64,000 bases of DNA from Eutreptiella sp. 'Long Island Sound 2002' (lineage: Eukaryota; Euglenozoa; Euglenophyceae; Eutreptiales; Eutreptiaceae): the NCBI GenBank assembly GCA_964036045.1, contig OZ038384.1:29617771-29681770 (forward strand). Direction: 5' to 3'. Numbering within the stretch: position 1 is the first letter of the stretch; every line of letters begins with the position of its first letter. Shown here piece by piece: positions 58,320 through 64,000 of this stretch. The position numbers were made by a program, and so were the translations under genes. Below the pieces are notes generated by a model. That model did no database searches. It saw only the letters and a program-made list of their open reading frames with translations, and was not told the origin of the DNA.

Positions 58320-58490
58320 CTCTGTAGAACACGCAACACACCAGTGGCAGTTCCAGAGGCAACTGCAGAGGCAGCAAAAGCGGAACGTGCAGAACGCGCA
58401 GCACACGCAGAACACGTAACACGACCTCCAGAGGCAGACACAGAAGCAGACACGTAGAGCGCGTATTACACAAATCACACGCAGGACAGG
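58320..58490 (-). promoter_or_regulatory. Leader or 5' intron of transposase copy 2
   Basis: Between the end of X2 and the transposase ATG lies a GCGTTCTG-type segment ending GTTCTACAG, with a GTGTGATTTG donor-like site near 58,480. A TATTTATTG sequence near 58,635 (- strand) could be a TATA-like element. This is position and motif inference only. Confidence 0.35.
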
Positions 58491-58670
58491 GGATGGGGCA
58501 ATGGGGGCGGCAACACGAACAAGTCAATTGTTGCTTTCTTGAAACGGTGTCCGTGCACCCTACATGGTCGACGCAGAGCAGCGGCCGCAGCCGCCACCAT
58601 TCATCCGAACGTCGAAAAAGCATTCACAACGCAATAAATACCGGCGCCGGTGCCCCAATGGAAGCGCCGC

Positions 58671-59742
58671 CTACCGATGCCACCACTGTGGGGTTGGCTG
58701 TGAATGTGCTTGCTGGGCCAACGGCACTGGCCTTGAAAAGAAGAGGGGTTGTGAGGTTTGTCTGCCGCGGACCTCATCGGGGTCGGGCCACTCATCCCCC
58801 TCCGGAAACCGTGTGTTTGAAAAAATGCTGCCTGGGCTGCACCAACTTAGGTCGGCCCGATTTACTAAATCTGCACTATCTCGTCCTTCTCCTCCATCTC
58901 CTCTCCCGCCGCTGCGGCTTCCTCCGGGTGCTCCTTTCCCATTTCCGCATCGCTCTTCGGCGCCCCAGCGCTCTCTTCCTTGGCTGATCAACCCGGTTGC
59001 GACTTGGCGGGGTGAGCTGCTGCGGTATCGCTCCTCAAACAGTTCTCTTGCAGCGGCTGTGCTTTGTGCATTCTTCGTGCCACAGCGGAGGACCATCTGC
59101 ACAGTGTACGCCCGCACGTCCGTCACCAGAAGCAGCGCCAGGCCCAATTCGCGGCGCGCTTGTGTTTCCTCGGCTAAACACACTTTGTAGTGTTGGCATA
59201 CTCGTCCGAGTGACACTTCATATTCCGACTCCAGGGTGCGCTGCATGACCTGCACATCGTTGTCGTAGGCGGCCCCGGCTTGGTACTTCTGCCCTCGGGT
59301 TGCACCTGTGGGCATCGTCCTGTGCGGTTCGCCTTCCACTGCGTAACGCACATGCTTACGCTTCTCCTCCACCTTCTTCTTGCCCTTGCTCTTCTTCTTG
59401 GGTGGACTCTTCGTCTTTTCCTTCTTCTTCTTGGACAGCTCCTCCGGCATTTGGCCTTGCCTCTGGCTTTGCCTCTGGCTTGGCCTTGACAGGGGTCCCC
59501 TTGGGTTGTGCGACCATGCGGGCAACAACCTCCAGGTGGGTGCTGCGGCGGGCGCGTTGGGCGAGGGAGGGCTCGTCCTCGTCCTTCAAACTGGCAGCAT
59601 CACTGCCCTCCTCGTCCTCCTCCTCCTCCGCCTCCCCTGCCTCCTCCGGCTCCTCTTCCTACTCCTCTTCCGACTCGTCCTCATCCGAACTCTCCGTGGT
59701 TCCCTCATCTTGGATCCACGTCCACAGCCGGTCGCGCAGAAT
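58671..59742 (-). pseudogene. Gene X2, exon 4 (conserved core and C-terminus)
   Basis: The exon begins ILRDRLWTWIQDEG, then an acidic tract with a TAG at 59,659-59,661. HLEVVARMVAQPKG follows, then a frameshift near 59,455 into the frame holding KKKKEKTKSPPKKK. The core VQVMQRTLESEY, ELGLALLLVTDVRA, QMVLRCGTKNAQSTAAARE and SSPRQVA matches X1 closely. The C-terminus DEWPDPDEVRGRQ...QWWHR matches the last X1 exon. No known domain was recognised. The gene ends about 380 bp before the transposase ATG. Confidence 0.7.
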
Positions 59743-59910
59743 CTGCAGAACATGCAGAACATGCAAGACACATGGAGGCAACCCCAGAGGCAATACCAGA
59801 GGAAGCGCGCAGAGCGCCGAGAACGCGCAAAACGCATAACACACAACCAGAGGCAGATCCAGAGGCAACGGAAAAGGGAACGGATAAAACGCACAGAACG
59901 CATAAAACAC
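59743..59910 (-). other. Gene X2 intron 3 (168 bp, repeat-type)
   Basis: The intron runs from GTGTTTTATGCG to GTTCTGCAG. It contains several GCGTTCTG steps and four TGCCTCTGG-like motifs. The homologous X1 intron (158 bp) has the same composition but does not align base for base. Confidence 0.75.
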
Positions 59911-59997
59911 CTATTTGTATTTCAAGTAGCCATCCTTCTTGTTGCGGACGCCTTGCACCACATGTGGCGCATGTGGCTTGCCCTTCGGGGCCTTGAC
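59911..59997 (-). pseudogene. Gene X2, exon 3 (87 bp, last codon TAG)
   Basis: The exon encodes VKAPKGKPHAPHVVQGV and DGYLKYK. Its last codon (59,911-59,913) is TAG where X1 has AAG (Lys). Exon length and flanking phases equal those of X1. Confidence 0.75.
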
Positions 59998-60084
59998 CTG
60001 TGAAAGGGTGCCACAGGCGGTAGGGGACAACAGGCAGCGCAAAATAGTGGTCACATGAACCGCAAACCCTTGACCGTGGTACAC

Positions 60085-60179
60085 CTGATACGTTGTGAGG
60101 TTCGTCAACCAAAATTCTTTCTCCTGCTTGTCCTTGGCCCCTTTCTTCTTCCGATTGACCCATCCGGCATGCCACCCCG
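60085..60179 (-). CDS. Gene X2, exon 2 (95 bp)
   Basis: The exon encodes GWHAGWVNRKKKGAKDKQ and FWLTNLTTYQ. Acceptor GTCGCAG and donor GTGTAC flank it. Introns 1 and 2 are 75 and 87 bp. Confidence 0.8.
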
Positions 60180-60254
60180 CTGCGACACAAGGGGGTGAGG
60201 AGGACAGCGGTGCAAGGCGAGAAGCGAGACGAAAACGGAAATACACACACATAC

Positions 60255-60384
60255 TGGTGGCTTGTTTAATTTGAAAGACAACGAAGGCGTCGTGCTTCAT
60301 TTTCTCCGGATGCTTCCACTCTCCCTGCTTCCCACCCTTCTGCAACCATTGAGAATGTGTGGCGGGGTACAGGGGTGCAGGCAT
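60255..60384 (-). CDS. Gene X2, exon 1 (130 bp)
   Basis: From ATG 60,384 it encodes MPAPLYPATHSQWLQKGG and MKHDAFVVFQIKQAT, with donor GTATGT. Alignment with X1 from the same ATG supports this start. An upstream GCGTTCTG-type segment (60,430-60,500) ending CTCTGCAG may be a 5' leader intron. Confidence 0.75.
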
Positions 60385-60829
60385 GGCTCCTGCACCATAA
60401 AAGCAGAGCGGCCTATGAATGTTGGGACAAAAACATGCTGCAGAGCACGTAGCACGCGTAGAACGGCTCCAGAGGCAACGTCAGAAGCGAAAAACGACAA
60501 CACACAAAACAACCAACACACGTGGGCAATGTAGCACCAAGGCAACCGTATAGGCAGAAGGCAATTGTCGTTGGAATACGCACGTTTCAGTTCCATTGGG
60601 AACGAGTGCAGGTGTGTGGCAGAGTACACAGGTGAAAGCATGGCAAAAAAAAAATCGGGTGTGGTATGATAGGTGTGAAGCACTTAGCCCCTGCAGAACG
60701 CGTAGAACGCGTAGGAAGACTTCCAGAGGCAGACTCAGAGGCACCGGACCGAAACACGCAGGACGCGCAACACACGCAGCACGCGTAGCACCAAGACAGA
60801 GGCAGAGGCACGAGGCAATTGTGCTTCTC

Positions 60830-60985
60830 TCCTCGGAAATGGTTGAATTGAGCTAAACGGATAGTTCCATTGCGTCGGGCACCCTCGAAAACCCCCCGGA
60901 AGCACAAAACAATCATAAAAGCAAAAACGCGACAAAAGTTCGTGCTATGCGTTCTACGCGTGTTAGCCAAAGGAATATGCACGGC
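60830..60985 (-). other. Conserved upstream segment of unit 2
   Basis: It aligns with 56,140-56,325. Similarity fades beyond about 60,985, which is taken as the outer edge of unit 2. A GCGTTCTG-type stretch (60,690-60,800) lies just inside it. Confidence 0.55.
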
Positions 60986-61297
60986 ATGATGGAATGGATG
61001 GTTACCAAGAAAAAAGTGGGAGATGGAGCACCGGGAGCGGGCCAATGGGAAAGCAAATTGGCATTCTATGGCCTGGTGGCAGGACTCGCAACGGCTAAGG
61101 TGAACAATCGAACCTTGAGAATGTCACTGATACCGACGCTTGTAACAGATAACGTGACAAGGACGCTTGCGGAACAACTGCCATATGCATGGATGACCAC
61201 CGTGGTGATCGCCCGAAAGTTGAAGGCCTTCTCCTTTTCGAACGACAAGTGCAATGAACACAACCTGGCCCGCTTCATTTGGAGTGTCAGAATTTAA
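60947..61297 (+). CDS. Unrecognised 116-codon open frame
   Basis: The protein-like translation includes KLAFYGLVAGLATAKVNN and RTLAEQLPYAWMTTVVIARK. Its beginning overlaps the conserved edge of unit 2. The same phase stays largely open, with a few stops, through 61,440-61,900. This suggests the remains of a longer gene. No family was recognised. Confidence 0.35.
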   Translation: MRSTRVSQRNMHGMMEWMVTKKKVGDGAPGAGQWESKLAFYGLVAGLATAKVNNRTLRMSLIPTLVTDNVTRTLAEQLPYAWMTTVVIARKLKAFSFSNDKCNEHNLARFIWSVRI

Positions 61298-61654
61298 CAA
61301 GTGTGAGCCCGACGGCAAGGGAGGCACTCTGCAGGGGGCAGAGCGGTCCAGCAGCAAACACGAACCCCACAGGGGAGTCAAATGGTAGCCGCTAAACTGC
61401 AACTAGCGAGGGCATTCCACGCATGCCAGGAAAAAGCTGTTGTGTGCGGACCAACACGACATTGGGCCACTAACTACATATCGGAGGGTAGGCAGCGTTG
61501 GCGCCTGTAGGTGGTGGGAAAACAACGCCTATGGGCTTCCTGGCAAGGGCGGGCTTGTGACATGTCAAGGCTTCTTGCAGCGCGCAGTTTTTGCCAAGGA
61601 ATTCACTAGGAGCAAGATTTTCCCCTCGTGCAACACTAGCACAAAGCCCAAGAA

Positions 61655-62362
61655 ATGGATGTGGAAATAACACGAGCGCGCTTTGCGGCTAGACGTGGGG
61701 GACCGGACGATGAAACGATGACTGGCGCACCGCGTTTCGCTGAACAACAACTAGGGTCATCCGCAGGTGTAGCGCAGCTGCTGGAGGCGCTGCTATCGGT
61801 GATGAGAAAAGGTGGGACGGGGCTCCGGGCCTCGGGATTAGCACCGCCCGCGGCAACAGGCAAAATCACATACACCACTATGGGCGAAGTCAACATGGCG
61901 GCAGTCTAGTTCTACCAAGTTTGCTAATGGTTAGAAGGAGGGCTGCAAGTGGCAGGGTGATTCATTGCATCTGGGTCTAGGCCAACGTATGCCACGGCGG
62001 TCCAGCAATTCCTCCTCGACCGGAACAGCGGGAACACAACGGTCAACACTGTGTACACTCGGATGCAAAGCTTTGCAAGGCTTACTCAAGCGGGCTCACC
62101 AACAAAGACGCTCGTGGCATCGCTCCAAGACATGGAGAAATTGGGATTCGTGGGAGCCGTCGTGCGGAAATTTCACTTTCTACAAACAAAGGCAACCGGG
62201 AGACTCCGAAAGCACAATAAGCCTGGAAAGATCTATGCCACAAGCGCCGATTTGGAGTGCTTCGGAACATCTCCACAATTTTGCCGTCGGAAAAGAACAT
62301 TCTTTCTGGGAGAATGTCTCGTTGTATACAAGACACACAAGATGCGAGTGGGAGGCATATAA
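61655..62362 (+). pseudogene. Unrecognised same-phase coding remnant
   Basis: The frame 61655-61909 (GVAQLLEALLSVMRKG, ITYTTMGEVNMAAV) is followed after about 75 bp with three stops by the same phase. It reopens with YATAVQQFLLDRNSGNTT, QSFARLTQAGSPTKTLVASL and FLGECLVVYKTHKMRVGGI, to a TAA at 62,360-62,362. Phase continuity over 1.4 kb, including the frame at 60,947, suggests a decayed gene or unrecognised small introns. Confidence 0.35.
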
Positions 62363-62429
62363 TTTGTCTGCGGGCGATGCCTGGAAACCACAATCTACAT
62401 CAAATTCCATGACGGAGGATTAATAAGCA

Positions 62430-63545
62430 GTGGGTCAACTACTTGTTGTCCTCCTTTGTGGAATCTCGATGACAACATCTGTGGGATACACGACAAGCCA
62501 ACGTAACGTTGGACAACTAGCTCTTGCCGGGGAGTGGGCTACAATCACAAAATCCTTCAAGACATGCATGGCGAGACATACAACGCTCCAATTTACCTGG
62601 CACAAGTTGGGCGCATTGGAACCGGCTGCATTTAAGAAAGTCCGGGGTACACGCACAGCACCACCGAGGTCGGCACGGTGGAGATCACAACTCGCCACAA
62701 TGCCGACCCCCCCCCCCCCCCGGGTGGAGCTTCCCTGAGTTCAAGGAACTACCCGTCCCAATGCGGAGACAAAATGGAGACCACACTCAGCAGGGGACAA
62801 TCATGGTCTCCCCCTTTTTTCGCGAGTCCTCCCTGGCTGGGCCCTAGACTCCGGTGTTCATAAGTCAATGACTTCCCACCAACCCCAGTCCAAATGGGAA
62901 GGAGATAACATGGTCATCACATAATTCAAGTAAAAGCATTTATGGCCCAAAGAGCCATAGGCACCACAACCTAGACGAACGCAGGCGAGGGAACCAACGC
63001 GGGGAAAGGTTGTGGTGTCCCATGAACAATAAAATGAAGACAATAGAAATGGGGGCAAGGAGTCATCATCATCCTCAAAGTGCCCTACAATCCTAGAGAG
63101 TGGCAGCGAGGACATGGACAGGGGAGCAGACAGTGCAAGGGGGGTGAGCTAGTAACTGATAGGGTACATTCTTTTGGGCAAAGAGAAGACCATAGGAGGT
63201 GGCCAAACGGTGGCACGAGGCAACCGGCAAAACACTGTATCCCTTGGGTTAATTACCAATAGTACATGATGGCATGCAACAACGTCCGAGGGCCACACAC
63301 AACGCCCTGCATTGCGGTTGTCGGCTCACGGCGCCCTTGCGCCAAGGACGTTACTGCCACTGGAAACCGCAGCGCCTGCTCGCGCCTGAGGATTTGGATC
63401 GGTTCCCCGTTGTCGGTGCACCACATGCAGAAGATAATGCGGAAAGCAGTGAACCAATACAACAACCATAAGGTGGGGGGATGCCACGATGTTGGCTGGG
63501 TTGTTCCGGGACTGGGGTATGCTCCCTTGGTGCGCGTTTGAAACC
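62430..63545. other. Stretch without recognisable gene
   Basis: Short frames on both strands and a C-run near 62,707. The + frame 63266-63541 includes MRKAVNQYNNHKVGGCHDVG and could be a fragment of a transposase, but no motif decides it. Confidence 0.4.
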
Positions 63546-63551
63546 CAATGT

Positions 63552-63598
63552 TGTTCCGGCCAAATTGTTCCAATGTTCTAGGCTATTTGGCCGGAACA
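63552..63598. repeat. Perfect 14-bp-arm hairpin
   Basis: TGTTCCGGCCAAAT and its exact reverse complement ATTTGGCCGGAACA flank a 19-nt loop. A7 follows directly. Degenerate GGAACA half-sites continue to 63,815. Confidence 0.9.
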
Positions 63599-63599
63599 A

Positions 63600-64000
63600 A
63601 AAAAGTTCAAAATTTATTTACCCCCCAACCAAGCCTACCCGTACATGGTGGCAAAATATGTTGTTTGCTAGCCTTGGGGGTCCCCGCTGGTATGCTCATA
63701 TTTGTTGCCCGGCGCGTTGCCACGAGAAAAAAACTTGTTTTCAAAAACAGTTTTTGTTAGAACACCATTGGAACACCGCTAGAACAAGTTATTGGAACGT
63801 CGCCGGAACAAGCACTCTACACCAAGAGCAAAGCACAAGGAAGGGTAAAATGGTAACATACATTGTTGTGTAGGGTGCCCCCGGGGGGCCCATCGGGTTA
63901 GTCTCTTGTTCTCACCTAAAAGTCCTGCGTGGTCGGGGGCCCGGCGGGCGCCCCCGAACTCTTGTCACCCGCCCCACTATCCCCCCCATCCCCCTCACCG
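63600..64000. other. Gene-less end of window
   Basis: Repeated (T/G)GAACAYCGCYGGAACAAG-like steps lie at 63,760-63,815, then a G/C-rich tail. I see no gene. Confidence 0.5.

Noticed and set aside
48865-60900. Alternative genetic code with TAG or TGA as sense codons
   Set aside because: The only clearly intact gene here (NTE-like) ends at TGA and has no internal stops. The stops in X and the transposase are accompanied by frameshifts, as expected of decay.
63552-63606. Rho-independent terminator (hairpin followed by A or T run)
   Set aside because: The setting is a eukaryotic nuclear genome, the run on the + strand is A rather than T, and no gene end adjoins it.

Overview
This is eukaryotic nuclear DNA. 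Its genes are split by GT-AG introns, stretches of kilobases carry no gene, microsatellites and minisatellites are dense, and transposons are in several states of decay. I cannot name the species. The GC-balanced sequence with many long G or C runs, the piggyBac-like transposons and an animal-like neuropathy target esterase point to a protist or alga, or another non-model eukaryote.

Region 1 (1-24,050, + strand) is the 3' part of a neuropathy-target-esterase/patatin-like phospholipase gene (NTE/PNPLA6-7 family). Four exons (335-688, 851-1110, 2185-2423, 23682-24049) join in phase and encode the catalytic patatin domain, including the Ser of GTSMG and the Asp of DGG. Intron C-D is about 21.3 kb. 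It contains two minisatellite arrays that switch orientation, a foldback repeat, a decayed LINE-like fragment, dispersed repeats and a cluster of unrecognised reading frames.

Region 2 (24,050-41,900) has no recognisable gene. It holds a roughly 3-kb segmental duplication (27.16-30.18 kb and 32.49-35.81 kb). Each copy carries a different inverted-repeat element that is absent from the other: a 463-bp element with a tRNA-like core in copy 1 and a 791-bp element flanked by TA in copy 2. Further downstream are degenerate TACCAAAAAAACCCC arrays, one of which reverses strand, and several other tandem repeats.

Region 3 (41,900-48,400) holds a 264-bp-arm foldback repeat, satellite and minisatellite blocks, and one unrecognised broken coding sequence (46.5-47.35 kb, - strand).

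Region 4 (48,400-61,000, - strand) is the most notable part. Two head-to-tail copies of a two-gene unit lie here. In each, an unrecognised multi-exon gene ('X') is followed by a piggyBac-like DDE transposase with a C-terminal zinc finger and an acidic tail. The first three X exons have identical lengths in the two copies (130, 95 and 87 bp). Several introns and flanks share a degenerate GCGTTCTG/TGCCTCTGG composition. Both copies carry stops or frameshifts, so they look like relics of a two-gene mobile element.

Region 5 (61,000-64,000) contains a chain of unrecognised + strand reading frames with a few stops, and a perfect 14-bp-arm hairpin.
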